Below are positions 24,481 through 34,716 of a stretch of DNA of 64,000 nucleotides, piece by piece. Position 1 is the first letter of the stretch; each line of letters starts with the position of its first letter. Source of the DNA: Bacillus sp. 103mf (lineage in GTDB: Bacteria; Bacillota; Bacilli; Bacillales; Bacillaceae_G); contig NZ_FPAF01000006.1 of the NCBI RefSeq assembly GCF_900116295.1, positions 1 to 64,000 on the forward strand, in the 5' to 3' direction. The notes under the pieces are model-generated. The model was not told the origin of the DNA. It made no database searches and was given only the letters and a program-made list of their open reading frames with translations. The translations under genes and the position numbers were made by a program.

Positions 24481-26065
24481 TGAGTGTAATATTTACAATC
24501 TCTCCTGCTTCTGTATATAAGATGACAGGTGTGACAACGAGCTTTGTACTCTCCTGATAGGAATGAACAAGCATTCGCTTTACGTTCAACGAGCCCATAT
24601 ACATTTTTACCAGTCTAATCATTCGTTCGTTTTCTGGTCGTTTCAGCATTTGCATTTGCAATATTTTACCGTCCTTATCGATAAGAGGAACAATCCATTT
24701 TTGTTCTTTTTCCTGAAGCAGCCATTCTCCTATTTCAGCAGCTTCTATACAAAATATTCCTTGCTTATTTGTCTCTAGCTGCTTTACTTTTTCTAACAAT
24801 TCCTCCCATGAGGTCAGAAAAAGAGATTGCCACTCTGCTACATTTGTTTTTCCATCTGTTTCCCCTGCTGTTTGTGAACTAGATGACAATTGAAAATCGG
24901 CGTTAAGTTTTGCCTGCTTCAGTCGAAAAAATGAACGAGACAGTTCGTATCCTTTCCCTGCAATTCCCCATGGAGCTTGCTTTTCATGAAGTATTTCAGG
25001 AGTTGTGCTCATTCCTTCATAAAACATCGGACGCGACTGCGTGTATGTCATCCACTTTTCCTGCTCTTGATTATAGAAATAATACGTTACACCAACATAA
25101 CCGGACTTCGTTTGCCAGCCGGATGCACCGAAGGCATACAAAATAAGCGGCGGTACTTCATAATATTCCGAGCGATACGGGCTCTCTTGCAGGCAATGCC
25201 TTTCTAATAACACAATGTGTTCATAAATCGCAGACAGCGTTTGCCGATAGGATGCCATTTGAAAAGACGCATGTTTCATCCGATATAGCCCGATATCTGT
25301 CGCGAGCTTACGAAATAAGTTCTCTAACTTTACTAGTTTCAAAGAACGAGCTTTTACAGAAAGTTGTTCTATTTCATTGATTGTGTTTTCAGTAAGCCGC
25401 GTTAATCCAAAATGAACAACTTGCTCGATCATCTCTTTGAAAGGGGATAACTTTTCCGGAGCAATGATAAGGGGGTTCATCTGTTTCGTTTCATGCAAGA
25501 CCCCTTTCTCCTTTTGATACCAATACACGGCTTCCGCCTTATGACGGCATATCCCATCTGCTTTACACGTACAGATCGCATCAGCTACCGATTCAGCCGT
25601 TAGAAAGCGAACCGTTATATTCTCTTCTGGAAAGGACGCAATTAAAGCTGCCTCTTCTTCCAAAATGAACTTCGGCTGAAATGTTTCGCGAAACATCATT
25701 TCAGCCCACACCTTTTCAGAAACAATGCTGCGTACGTCCACATTCAAAAGAGGGGAAAAATCAACCTTCGTTTCCTCTTCTCCTTCATACATCTTCTTAG
25801 CTTCGAGCAGCGCCATAATTACATGCTTGCAAATGGAGCGGGCCTCACAAGTACATGAGTAACTACGGATATCACCTGTAAACGTTACAGCAATTTCGTC
25901 ATCAAACTGTATTTGCGCTGCATTCTCTTCTATGTCCATTTTGACATTTGATACAGCTGCCAGATCCTTGGTCGCCCTCTTATATGTTCCTTTGTTGGAC
26001 ATTGCGATCAAGTATGTTTCATCAATAGAGGAAAGAACATTTAAGAAATGATTGCTGCGATCCAC
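24434..26065 (-). CDS. SWIM zinc finger protein (YehQ-like)
   Basis: A 543-residue protein with two SWIM-type CxCxnCxH motifs: Cys71-Cys73-Cys79-His81 (YSCTCEARSICKHVIMALL) and a second near residue 160 (ICTCKADGICRHKAEAVYW). SWIM fingers bind zinc and contact DNA or protein. The rest is helical with a beta C-terminus. The start overlaps the VWA gene by 25 bp. By order and domain it corresponds to YehQ of E. coli. No function has been shown for that family as far as I know. Confidence 0.85.
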   Translation of the reverse strand: MDRSNHFLNVLSSIDETYLIAMSNKGTYKRATKDLAAVSNVKMDIEENAAQIQFDDEIAVTFTGDIRSYSCTCEARSICKHVIMALLEAKKMYEGEEETKVDFSPLLNVDVRSIVSEKVWAEMMFRETFQPKFILEEEAALIASFPEENITVRFLTAESVADAICTCKADGICRHKAEAVYWYQKEKGVLHETKQMNPLIIAPEKLSPFKEMIEQVVHFGLTRLTENTINEIEQLSVKARSLKLVKLENLFRKLATDIGLYRMKHASFQMASYRQTLSAIYEHIVLLERHCLQESPYRSEYYEVPPLILYAFGASGWQTKSGYVGVTYYFYNQEQEKWMTYTQSRPMFYEGMSTTPEILHEKQAPWGIAGKGYELSRSFFRLKQAKLNADFQLSSSSQTAGETDGKTNVAEWQSLFLTSWEELLEKVKQLETNKQGIFCIEAAEIGEWLLQEKEQKWIVPLIDKDGKILQMQMLKRPENERMIRLVKMYMGSLNVKRMLVHSYQESTKLVVTPVILYTEAGEIVNITLNEGETFYDRVSAYNR

Positions 26066-27147
26066 TGTGCCAACCTCCCTGGTGTTAGCGCCGCTACATG
26101 AGCACCGAGCGCTGCCATTTTTTTCGCTGCCTGTTTATCATAAAAAGGCTGTGCAGTTGGATCAAGAGAAGTAAGTACAATAAGCTTTGCTCCTGATTCC
26201 ACAATCTTTATCGCTTCTCGGTACATTTCAGCGTAACTGCCGCCTTCATATAAATCCGTTACAAGCACAACAATTGTTTTGTGCGGCATCTCTATTTTAT
26301 TCGTTGCATAGCGCAGCGCCTGGGCAATATACGTTCCGCCCCCAAGCTGTACATTCATAAGCGTTTCGACTGGATCGTCAATACGATCTGTTAAATCAAC
26401 AACGGATGTATCAAAGATGAACAAATCTGTCTTAATCGTTGGTAAACTTGCAAAAATGCCAGCCATAACTGCACTATGAATAACAGAATCAATCATGCTT
26501 CCGCTCTCGTCTACTGCAAGAATTACACGCCATGGGTTAACGTGCTTCGTTGCCGCATAGAAATATGGTTTTTCAATATGGATGGTGTTCGTTTCCTTGT
26601 CAAAATGCTTCATGTTCTTTCGAATCGTTTTCTTAAAATCAAAGTTGCGCATCGTGTGTACACGGCTAGCGCGGTTTCGATCCGGTCTGCCACTTAAAGC
26701 GAGCTTCACTTCCTGCTCTAAATTAAGGCGCAACTCCTCAGCTACTTTGGCCACAATACGCTTTGCGGTGTCCAATACATCCGGATTTACATGATCCTTA
26801 AATTGTAAGATGCATTTTAACAGATTCATATTTGGTTCCATTTTTTCAAGCGTTTGCTTATCCTGCAGCAAAGCCGTTAATTCATACTTTTCCAGCGCAT
26901 GTTTTTCCATAATTTCAATTGTTTCTTTCGGAAACAACTCGCGCACTTTCGAAACCCAAGTGGGCACTGTTAGCTGCGAAGGATCCAGCGACCCGCCGCG
27001 CTCTTCCCCGCGCTCCCGTTCATACAAAAACTCCAGCGCTTCGTCCATCTCCCTGTATACAGGGCTTTCTTCCTGAAATGTTATTTGATCATCCGCATAT
27101 TTCCCAAGAACAAGACGCCATCGATTCAAAGAGATCTTATTCTCCAT
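26041..27147 (-). CDS. VWA domain protein (YehP-like)
   Basis: A 368-residue protein with a C-terminal von Willebrand A domain. The MIDAS motif DESGS lies at residues 213-217, with the downstream Thr in GGGTYIAQAL and the Asp in VTDLYEGG. The N-terminal half is helical. VWA proteins of this CoxE-like type act with MoxR ATPases as metal- or substrate-loading adaptors. Here the MoxR gene is two genes upstream. The gene overlaps both neighbours by 11 and 25 bp. Confidence 0.88.
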   Translation of the reverse strand: MENKISLNRWRLVLGKYADDQITFQEESPVYREMDEALEFLYERERGEERGGSLDPSQLTVPTWVSKVRELFPKETIEIMEKHALEKYELTALLQDKQTLEKMEPNMNLLKCILQFKDHVNPDVLDTAKRIVAKVAEELRLNLEQEVKLALSGRPDRNRASRVHTMRNFDFKKTIRKNMKHFDKETNTIHIEKPYFYAATKHVNPWRVILAVDESGSMIDSVIHSAVMAGIFASLPTIKTDLFIFDTSVVDLTDRIDDPVETLMNVQLGGGTYIAQALRYATNKIEMPHKTIVVLVTDLYEGGSYAEMYREAIKIVESGAKLIVLTSLDPTAQPFYDKQAAKKMAALGAHVAALTPGRLAQWIAAIIS

Positions 27148-29443
27148 CTTCTAGCCCCCGTCTCATCAAAATCTCCCGTGCCTTCTGGTCTAACTGCATT
27201 GCATACGTCAGCACAGCTTCCGAAATCACTTCTTCTTTCACCACTTCTTCTGTTGTGTCATATAACCGAGCAATCTGTCTGGCGATCGTATCGACTTCAA
27301 GCGGAGTGAATTGACTGAACAAGAGGCGCAAATGCGGCAGTACTTGCAAAAATGTCTCCTCATCAAGTTCTTGCAGAACATGAGACATCCCGCCAAGCAG
27401 CGACTCGTTATATAAGAAAATATCTTTTGCACCAGCAAACAAACCATTCAAAAATAGAGGGGCCTGCTTTTGCATATCGCCGCTCCCATAAAAGTATCCT
27501 TCTGCCACTTGAATGACATCATCAACCGTCCTCTTCGTTAAGGACGTTAACAGCCCAAATACTGCTCCTTCTACCTGACTTTCCCGTTTTTCTTTTTGCA
27601 AATAAAGCTCTAACGCTTCAATAAATTGCTGATCTGCAGGCTGCAATGTATACAAATCGATAAGCTTTTCCGCAATAATTTCCGGCTCGCCGCCATCTAA
27701 AACAGAGAATAACGAAAGCGCTTTGCTTCGGGCGCTTTCCGCCTGTTGATTCGTTTTTTCTATTTGCGATAAATAATAAGCGCAATCTGCTATAGACACA
27801 AAGTCTCCATCCTCTTGTATAGCCTCATCCATTAACGGGATGTACATGGAAAAATCGGAAAATAACCCGCTTAAGTAGGCTTCCATCAATAAAAGAGCCA
27901 CCTCTCCCGCACGCCCTTTTGCCTTATACAGCTTTGCTCGCAGCACTTCCTGAGCGGCTTCTCTTACCGTTCCACCATACACAGATAAGTCAATGAGAGC
28001 ACTTTCCACCTGTGCTGAGAAACGATATTTCCAAGTTTCTCGCATAAGATTGATGTTCTGTTTTCTAGCAAGATTTGGGCCGCGCAGCTTCTCGCAAAAC
28101 GGAACCTCTAAAAAAGCAAGGCAATGAAAGAATTGACTTAAATGCTGATGCCGTTCTTTCTTATATATGTCAAGAATCGTTTCATGCGGTACAGTGGAGC
28201 GGGCTGGAAGACGAAACGAACGAACAGAGGCACGAAAATCATGCACGAGCGGCGGCACATCCGCTTCTTTTGACAATTTTCCTCGCTTCGTCCCTTGCAG
28301 ACTCTTCTGAAGCAGCATCAAAGGTTTATCTGCCGAGGATATCTCTCCCTTAACAAATGCGCTATGCACCGCGTCCATCAGCTCATACAATCCAGGTTGC
28401 ATCTTGCCTCGAAGTAGCGCAAGTTCACGGATCATTCGCGCAGCCTCAATCTCATCTGCTATTGATATCCCTTCTGTTTTTAACTGCCTAGCAACCCGTA
28501 TCATAAATTGCTCAGCTGCCGCTTTATCCCTGTTCTCCCATATGTGTTGGTAAAAAGCAGGTGCAGGCATGCCGCTCCCATAACCGCGCGTCTGGTCGCT
28601 TTCCAAAAAGGAGTACGGCATAAGATACGTTTTTGCATATGCTGCAGACAACGGACTTTTGGACAGTTTCTTCTTTTCTCCTTCTAATTCAAGAAGTCCC
28701 TTCACATGAAAGCCTCCGGTAATTACGAGCACCTTATCATATGCTTTACGCGCTTTTTCAATTTCCTTTGCCATATGTATTTCTCTAGCCATGCAGCCGT
28801 CTTCTATCAACATCTCCTGCGTATAGTCCGCACGCGTGTAATAACAATAATGGAAGAGCTGCTGGATAAACTCCTCGCTTGTCATATGAAAACCTTGCAA
28901 TTCAAAATATTTCTCCCAAAATTCATGAAAACTTCGGCAACCCGTTTTTTCCGAGAGCATACGGACATATTGACTGTGCCGGAAGTATTGTTCATCATAC
29001 TTCCCGCGCTCTTCTTCGTTTTTCGTTACATACAAATATTCCTTATAGGGAAGATCAATAAATGAAACCGGAATGTTGCGTGCAGCTCCTTCCCGAAGTG
29101 CGACAAGTTCCGGTGAATAGTCGAGAAAGGGATAGTACGCACGGTACTTTCCACTCTCTCCTTTTTCAAGCACATCCGCTTTATCATCATAACTGCAATA
29201 TATACAAATCGGAGCCTCACTCTCGGCACTCACGATATGCGGAATAAGCGGATTACAATCAATTGGCCCCTCTATAAGAATCGCATCCGGTTTATATGAT
29301 TCAACTATTTTTTGTACATGAAAAGAGCATGCAGGACTATGATGGCGAATCGGCACGTATACGACGTTGTTGTTTACATTGTAAGCTCTTTGAAACAATG
29401 TGTTTACTTCAGCTGATTGCGAGCTTCGAAAAACGACTTCCAT
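27137..29443 (-). CDS. DUF5682 family protein (YehM-like)
   Basis: A 768-residue protein. The N-terminal block VYVPIRHHSPACSFHV followed by AILIEGPIDCNPLI and the VLVITGGFHVKGL strand are typical of DUF5682. The middle and C-terminal thirds are helical, with repeat-like pairs. It resembles a TraB/ChaN-type fold at its N-terminus, which is inference. It overlaps the MoxR gene by 40 bp. The ribosome site GGAGGAGAGG precedes the ATG. Counterpart of E. coli YehM by position. Confidence 0.85.
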   Translation of the reverse strand: MEVVFRSSQSAEVNTLFQRAYNVNNNVVYVPIRHHSPACSFHVQKIVESYKPDAILIEGPIDCNPLIPHIVSAESEAPICIYCSYDDKADVLEKGESGKYRAYYPFLDYSPELVALREGAARNIPVSFIDLPYKEYLYVTKNEEERGKYDEQYFRHSQYVRMLSEKTGCRSFHEFWEKYFELQGFHMTSEEFIQQLFHYCYYTRADYTQEMLIEDGCMAREIHMAKEIEKARKAYDKVLVITGGFHVKGLLELEGEKKKLSKSPLSAAYAKTYLMPYSFLESDQTRGYGSGMPAPAFYQHIWENRDKAAAEQFMIRVARQLKTEGISIADEIEAARMIRELALLRGKMQPGLYELMDAVHSAFVKGEISSADKPLMLLQKSLQGTKRGKLSKEADVPPLVHDFRASVRSFRLPARSTVPHETILDIYKKERHQHLSQFFHCLAFLEVPFCEKLRGPNLARKQNINLMRETWKYRFSAQVESALIDLSVYGGTVREAAQEVLRAKLYKAKGRAGEVALLLMEAYLSGLFSDFSMYIPLMDEAIQEDGDFVSIADCAYYLSQIEKTNQQAESARSKALSLFSVLDGGEPEIIAEKLIDLYTLQPADQQFIEALELYLQKEKRESQVEGAVFGLLTSLTKRTVDDVIQVAEGYFYGSGDMQKQAPLFLNGLFAGAKDIFLYNESLLGGMSHVLQELDEETFLQVLPHLRLLFSQFTPLEVDTIARQIARLYDTTEEVVKEEVISEAVLTYAMQLDQKAREILMRRGLEDGE

Positions 29444-30510
29444 GCCTCTCCTCCTACTTGACTTCGTGCTCTGACGATGCTTGTAAAGTAACTGCGCAGC
29501 TTTTCTAAATCTTCCTTGTTTTCTTTCGCAATCGTTCCGGATAAGTATCGAACAAGTGCATCCATCTTTACCTGTCCGCTTCCATAATAATACGCATCCA
29601 TTGCACTTTGATAATATACTGATACTGCTTCTGCGGTACTCATAACAGAAGAAGGCTGATCAATTCGTTTTCCTTCAGCGGTCACGCCTTCCCGCAGCTC
29701 ATGAAAAACAGTCGCCAATAGCTGAACAACCGTCCGGTCCACTTCTGGTACGATGCCAGATGCCCCTAATAAGCGCATTACTTGCGACTCTATAATTTTT
29801 GCTTCAAGCTTTACATCTTTAATTGGATGCACTGTTTCAAAATTAAAACGACGCTTCAATGCACTACTCATTTCATTCACACCGCGATCACGTGTGTTGG
29901 CAGTCGCAATAATATTGAATCCAGGCTTTGCTGTAAGAATTCCTTGCTCCCCAAACTCCGGAATGTTCAGCACCTTATCGCTCAGAACACTAATCAACGA
30001 ATCCTGCACTTCCTGCGGGCAGCGCGTCAACTCTTCAAATCTAGTTAATATCCCTTGTTCCATACCAACGAAAAGGGGGCCTGGCACAAGGGCCTCTCTT
30101 ACAGGCCCTTTCGCAAGAAGAAGTGCATAGTTCCATGAGTACTTAATCGTATCTTCCATCGTAGCAGCTGTTCCTTGCACAGTGTTACGACTATTTCTGC
30201 ATATCGCAGCAGAAAGCAACTCACTTAACATCGTCTTTGCTGTTCCCGGCTCTCCGATTAGCATAAGTCCGCGATTCCCTGCTAATGTGACAATAGCTCG
30301 TTCCACAAGCGCATCATTACCGTAAAATTTACGACTAATTTCTACTTCCTGTCCCTGCCAAAGAAGCGGTTCTTCTTGTCCGATAATAAACGTACGAACC
30401 GCACGTGGTGACAACCGCCAGTTAGCTGGTTTTGGAAACGAATCATTCGCTTCTAAAGCATTCAATTCTACTTCATATAATTCTTCCATTAACGGTTTAA
30501 TAGATTGCAT
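29404..30510 (-). CDS. MoxR-type AAA+ ATPase (YehL-like)
   Basis: A 368-residue AAA+ protein: Walker A GEPGTAKT at residues 86-93, a Walker B/sensor region around LTRFEELTRCPQEVQDSLISVL, sensor 1 in IIATANTRDRGVNEM and an arginine-finger region ALKRRFNFE. MoxR ATPases remodel partner proteins, usually with a VWA adaptor, here encoded in the same operon. The gap to the DUF4132 gene is 15 bp. Confidence 0.9.
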   Translation of the reverse strand: MQSIKPLMEELYEVELNALEANDSFPKPANWRLSPRAVRTFIIGQEEPLLWQGQEVEISRKFYGNDALVERAIVTLAGNRGLMLIGEPGTAKTMLSELLSAAICRNSRNTVQGTAATMEDTIKYSWNYALLLAKGPVREALVPGPLFVGMEQGILTRFEELTRCPQEVQDSLISVLSDKVLNIPEFGEQGILTAKPGFNIIATANTRDRGVNEMSSALKRRFNFETVHPIKDVKLEAKIIESQVMRLLGASGIVPEVDRTVVQLLATVFHELREGVTAEGKRIDQPSSVMSTAEAVSVYYQSAMDAYYYGSGQVKMDALVRYLSGTIAKENKEDLEKLRSYFTSIVRARSQVGGEAWKSFFEARNQLK

Positions 30511-30525
30511 ATGTCATTTCCCTTC

Positions 30526-33500
30526 TTATCGCTTACTGCGCCAGTTTTCATCACGGCCGAGATTCGATTCTGTCGTCCGTTTTATATCATATAAAATTTC
30601 GCTGAAAAAACGTTCAGGTACTTGCTTTGGTGCGATACGTCTCGCATCATCAATTTCGTCATAGGAGTATGAATCGCGGCTCACTGTGCCAGCTTTATAA
30701 AATTGAATTTCAAATAAGCAGACATCGTCCTCTCCTTCATATCCAACCGATACACCTTCAAATGCAAGCTCCGCCCCTAATCCTGTGCGAGCGTCTTCCT
30801 TATAGAAGGTATAATACACACCAGCATCTGCAACCGATCCGCGATTCCAGCCGTACTTCGTCAACTTACCAAACAGCGAACGACCATTCATTTGAATGCC
30901 AGCAAACCTTTCCACAGTTACTTCCTCATCTTCCTTCGCCCGAAATACTTCGCGGGCAATTTGCGGGAATGGCTGGACAACCTCATAATCTTCTAATTGT
31001 TCCTTCCATAATTCCCGTTCCTCTTCAGACAATTCTAGTGGATGGATCAAACCAATAACGGTGTCTGGCGTAAATTCATGCTCATCTTCTTCAATCGTAT
31101 TAAACGTACCGTCCTCCATATAACGGAACATCGCAAGCACTTTTCCTTCCTTATACTCGCCCCAAATAAGCGAGATAGCAAATTGCTGCATAATTGGATT
31201 TTCCACAAACAGAGACTTCCATGTATCTTGTGACCAATAGCGATTGAGAGAAAGCGCCATTTCCAGACGCTGCGTTTGCATCGTAATGATGCTTCGCAGC
31301 TGTTTCTTGATAGACGATAACTCCGCCTTAGCCTCTTCTGCCTTTTCCGCATGATCTTTTGCATTTGGTTTCGGAAGCGACTTCATTTGTTTTCCTTCTT
31401 CTGTTTTTAAATCGATTTTCAAGTTTGGCGTTAAATAGGCAGTAAACGTCCTGCTTCCGTAATCAATTGTCTTTTCACCGCGTTTATTAAAACCAAGGTC
31501 TGGAACAAGCTGATCTTCTAATTCTTCTTCTGTTATACCGCGCGTTTTAGCAGCGAGACTCAACGCTTCTTTCGCAGCATTACGCACCTGCTTATGTTTA
31601 TATTTGAATGCCATAGTATTAATCGTCATAAGTGCAAGATGTGATGAAGACAACGCCAACGCCTGAACAGCTGCAGCAGCGATAGCTCCGCGCATGCCAA
31701 GTGCCCACTCATCAATCTGCTTTTTGAGAAGCAGCGCCATTTCATCATTACTATGAATGCCGTACATCGAAAGAATACCGCGCTTCTTCGCTTCCGCACC
31801 TTGAGAAATCCACAGCTGATAAATCGCTTGTATATGTTCTTTCAAATCTTGTTCATTCAGAGCAGCACCTATTGCTTCCGCTGCTTCCTTTTTCTCAATT
31901 ACAGACTCCGATACATACTGCTGAAAATAAGCAAGAGGAAGCGTTGCATCTGCAATTGCATCGGAATCACGAAGACGAATTTGCGGTTCAAATCCGAGCC
32001 ACTGCACGAGTGCGTTTCTTTTTTGCGGCGTTAAAATACGTGTACAAAGAGCTTCAATACTTCCTGATGCCCCTTCTAGGACTTCATCACCAAGCAGCGG
32101 AGCAAACTTCTCCATCAAAGAAGCATTTTTCTTTTCTTGCAAAGCTTCCTGTACAAGCTGTGTATATTTTTCAGATTTATAGTATAAAAGTGTCTGCATT
32201 GCATTTTCGCGCACGACTTTCTTTCTACTGTTCAGTTCCTTTGCTACATCCTCTGCAGCTTCCACATCTTTTGTAAGCAATTCAACTGCAACAGCACGTA
32301 CTTTTTTAGAGGAATCTCCGAGACTTTGAATGAGAAGCGCGCGCGTTTTAACCGCATCATTCTTTGCTAGCTCATCCAAAATGAAAATTCGTTCATCCAC
32401 AGAATACTCAGTAAATGTCTCTGTCACATATACCCGTTCTTTTACAAACAAATTAACGAGCGCCTCTTTTGCCTTATTTTCCTTCCCACTGTGCCAGGCA
32501 GCTTGTTTAACTGAATGAGAAACGAGCTTCTCCCTTAATAAACCATAGGAAAGAAGATCTTCTAACATTTGTTCCAGCGAACTTTCCATATGAGAATATC
32601 GGTACAGAAGTTCATATAAACTACAATTATAATCATTCACGAATTGAAGTTCGAGCGCTGCTTCTCTCTTTGCCGCTTCCTCTATATCCCAAAGGAGTGC
32701 AATTTCTAAGACAGGCATTCTCCAGTAATTATTTTGATGTTTCGAACTTTCGAATACTTGCTTCATATCTTCAAATGACAATTTTCCAACTAAATAGTCA
32801 CGATATGTATCACGTATATCAGATGATATCGACTGAAGGACAATCGTTAAAAATTCTTCACGTACTCTGTTTCGATTTAATTCGCATCCATTTTCCGCCA
32901 AAAGCATCGCCACGAAAAGATAATGACTTTGACTTACATATTGCAGCGTACGCTGAACAAATTCCGGCTGCTCTTCCACCATACGAAACAACAATTGATA
33001 TTCATATACCTGGTCGAAGTTAATACCACCTAAATGATGATGTGTAAGACGATATGCGAAAAATCTTTCCTCTGAAATACCGAATTGTTCGCACAAATTT
33101 CGAATTGTTTCATACGCTTGTTTATCCAAACGTTTTGTTCTTACATGATTTCCAAACTGATCAAGAACACGACACACATGACCCTTTGCATAATTCATAA
33201 AATTTTCAACAGAACATTTCGCTAACAAGTCCATATATCGTCTTGCCACATTCGAATGCTGATAAACACGAAATAATAGCTGCCAAGTCACATCAGGTAA
33301 AGACGAACCGACGGAAACTTCACTAACAGATTCACCTTGAACGTATCTTTTAGCCAATTCTATCTTCTCTTGTGCCCCGTCCAGCCTCAATATAAACTCC
33401 GCATGCTCTTGCAGTTCTTTCTCCAATAAAGAACTGTAAGTAAGAAATCTCTCATAATCTGTACCTAGCATAAGCAGAAGTAAAACTAGCTTTGGCCGAC

Positions 33501-33954
33501 CTGTCAGTACTTGCAGTTGTCCTTCTATATACTCTGGATTCTCCTGTATTAACTGTCTAATAAAAACATCCGCTTCATTTACATAACGCGAAAGATTTGT
33601 TAAGTACTTACAAGCAGATGCTACAAGTATATCCAGCGAAAGGCCGCTTTTTTCGAAATAAACCTTCATCTCTGGAAAACTTACACGTGTAAAACGTACT
33701 AGAAGAACATTTAACAATTGCTCCTCAAGCAAATGATAAAATAACCGAAAAAAAACTGGATCTTGCTTATACGTTTTCTCAAAATCGTTCATAAACTGCC
33801 AAGAAAAACTATCTCGTTTATTTTCGCGAATGGTCGTTCGTTCTATATGTTTTAAAACTTCCTCATCTCTCGTCTGCAAGTAACGTATTGCTAAATCCTC
33901 TTGTTCTCCTGTCATATTAAGGTGCTGAAACAACTGATATGTACTGACTGCCAT
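30526..33954 (-). CDS. DUF4132 protein with HEAT-like repeats (YehI-like)
   Basis: A 1142-residue protein, the first gene of the operon. The long N-terminal part is made of HEAT/ARM-like helical repeats (for example DSSKKVRAVAVELL and SRKKVVRENAMQTLL near 545-590). The C-terminal ~250 residues carry the DUF4132 domain, with the AMFRYMEDGTFNTIEEDE and IGLIHPLELSEEE blocks and a beta-rich end. This is the size and layout of YehI-type proteins. A role as scaffold for the ATPase/VWA pair is inference. Its codon use is more GC-rich than the flanking immunity genes, as is the whole operon. Confidence 0.85.
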   Translation of the reverse strand: MAVSTYQLFQHLNMTGEQEDLAIRYLQTRDEEVLKHIERTTIRENKRDSFSWQFMNDFEKTYKQDPVFFRLFYHLLEEQLLNVLLVRFTRVSFPEMKVYFEKSGLSLDILVASACKYLTNLSRYVNEADVFIRQLIQENPEYIEGQLQVLTGRPKLVLLLLMLGTDYERFLTYSSLLEKELQEHAEFILRLDGAQEKIELAKRYVQGESVSEVSVGSSLPDVTWQLLFRVYQHSNVARRYMDLLAKCSVENFMNYAKGHVCRVLDQFGNHVRTKRLDKQAYETIRNLCEQFGISEERFFAYRLTHHHLGGINFDQVYEYQLLFRMVEEQPEFVQRTLQYVSQSHYLFVAMLLAENGCELNRNRVREEFLTIVLQSISSDIRDTYRDYLVGKLSFEDMKQVFESSKHQNNYWRMPVLEIALLWDIEEAAKREAALELQFVNDYNCSLYELLYRYSHMESSLEQMLEDLLSYGLLREKLVSHSVKQAAWHSGKENKAKEALVNLFVKERVYVTETFTEYSVDERIFILDELAKNDAVKTRALLIQSLGDSSKKVRAVAVELLTKDVEAAEDVAKELNSRKKVVRENAMQTLLYYKSEKYTQLVQEALQEKKNASLMEKFAPLLGDEVLEGASGSIEALCTRILTPQKRNALVQWLGFEPQIRLRDSDAIADATLPLAYFQQYVSESVIEKKEAAEAIGAALNEQDLKEHIQAIYQLWISQGAEAKKRGILSMYGIHSNDEMALLLKKQIDEWALGMRGAIAAAAVQALALSSSHLALMTINTMAFKYKHKQVRNAAKEALSLAAKTRGITEEELEDQLVPDLGFNKRGEKTIDYGSRTFTAYLTPNLKIDLKTEEGKQMKSLPKPNAKDHAEKAEEAKAELSSIKKQLRSIITMQTQRLEMALSLNRYWSQDTWKSLFVENPIMQQFAISLIWGEYKEGKVLAMFRYMEDGTFNTIEEDEHEFTPDTVIGLIHPLELSEEERELWKEQLEDYEVVQPFPQIAREVFRAKEDEEVTVERFAGIQMNGRSLFGKLTKYGWNRGSVADAGVYYTFYKEDARTGLGAELAFEGVSVGYEGEDDVCLFEIQFYKAGTVSRDSYSYDEIDDARRIAPKQVPERFFSEILYDIKRTTESNLGRDENWRSKR

Positions 33955-34173
33955 CTTCTCTGCCTCCCTAGTTCTTTTATAAGTTCATCACTGTAACTTG
34001 TAGTTAGTTACATCATATAAAAATGATAACGCTTATTTTTTCATATATCTGAAATCTCTAATTCTAAAACACTTAATTGCAATAAATCGTTTTGCGTAAC
34101 ATACGGAATATATTTACATTACTAGTATAGCATATTAACCTCAATACGAACATATGTTTCTGTGAAATATATG

Positions 34174-34377
34174 ATATATATAAATCCAACTTGACTTTCC
34201 AACACACAAGTCGCCGCCATGCTGAATAAAAAATAACCTGTTACTTTCTTTCTCTCTTTGTTTGAACTTCGCACGTGGCAGAAAAAGGAACCATCCTCTT
34301 CTACGCATGGCCAGACGCTCTCGATTATCTAAAAAGAAAAGGGGTTTATGTCAGGTTTTTAATTTGGACTTATATAT
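34174..34377 (+). repeat. GTGGCAG repeat family, copy B
   Basis: It begins TATATATAAATCCAACTTGAC and ends TTTTAATTTGGACTTATATAT, giving imperfect terminal inverted repeats. The core is CACGTGGCAGAAAAAGG...CTACGCATGGCCAGACGC. It lies upstream of the yeh-like operon. Confidence 0.7.
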
Positions 34378-34412
34378 CACATCATCAGATTTTTATACTT
34401 GCAATTTACAAC

Positions 34413-34680
34413 TATATATCCATTTCATTTAGAAGTTTGGCAAGGGGTATGATTCCATTAAAAATATGCTTCTTATTACCTATAGAAAGTTATTTTCATT
34501 TTTCAGCATATAGATTGCTGCCACGAAGATAGAAATGGACCTACTCCTTGCTGCCTTTCTTTATTTTAAAATTTTGCGCGTGGCAGGAAAAGGCCCTGAC
34601 CGCTACCATACATAGCCAGTCTCTCTCGACCATTTAAAAAAATGCTTTTCTGTCAGTTTTTCATAGGGTGACTAAGTAGT
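34413..34680 (+). repeat. GTGGCAG repeat family, copy C (long form)
   Basis: The long variant, with an extra ~70 bp (TTCATTTAGAAGTTTGGCAAGG...) before the shared core. It ends TTTTTCATAGGGTGACTAAGTAG like copy E. It lies directly 3' of the SMI1 gene and is the partner of the long copy D on the other side of the SMI1/DUF3916 pair. Confidence 0.7.
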
Positions 34681-34716
34681 TACAATCCTTCTATTTGACA
34701 TTAACTTATTCTCTAG

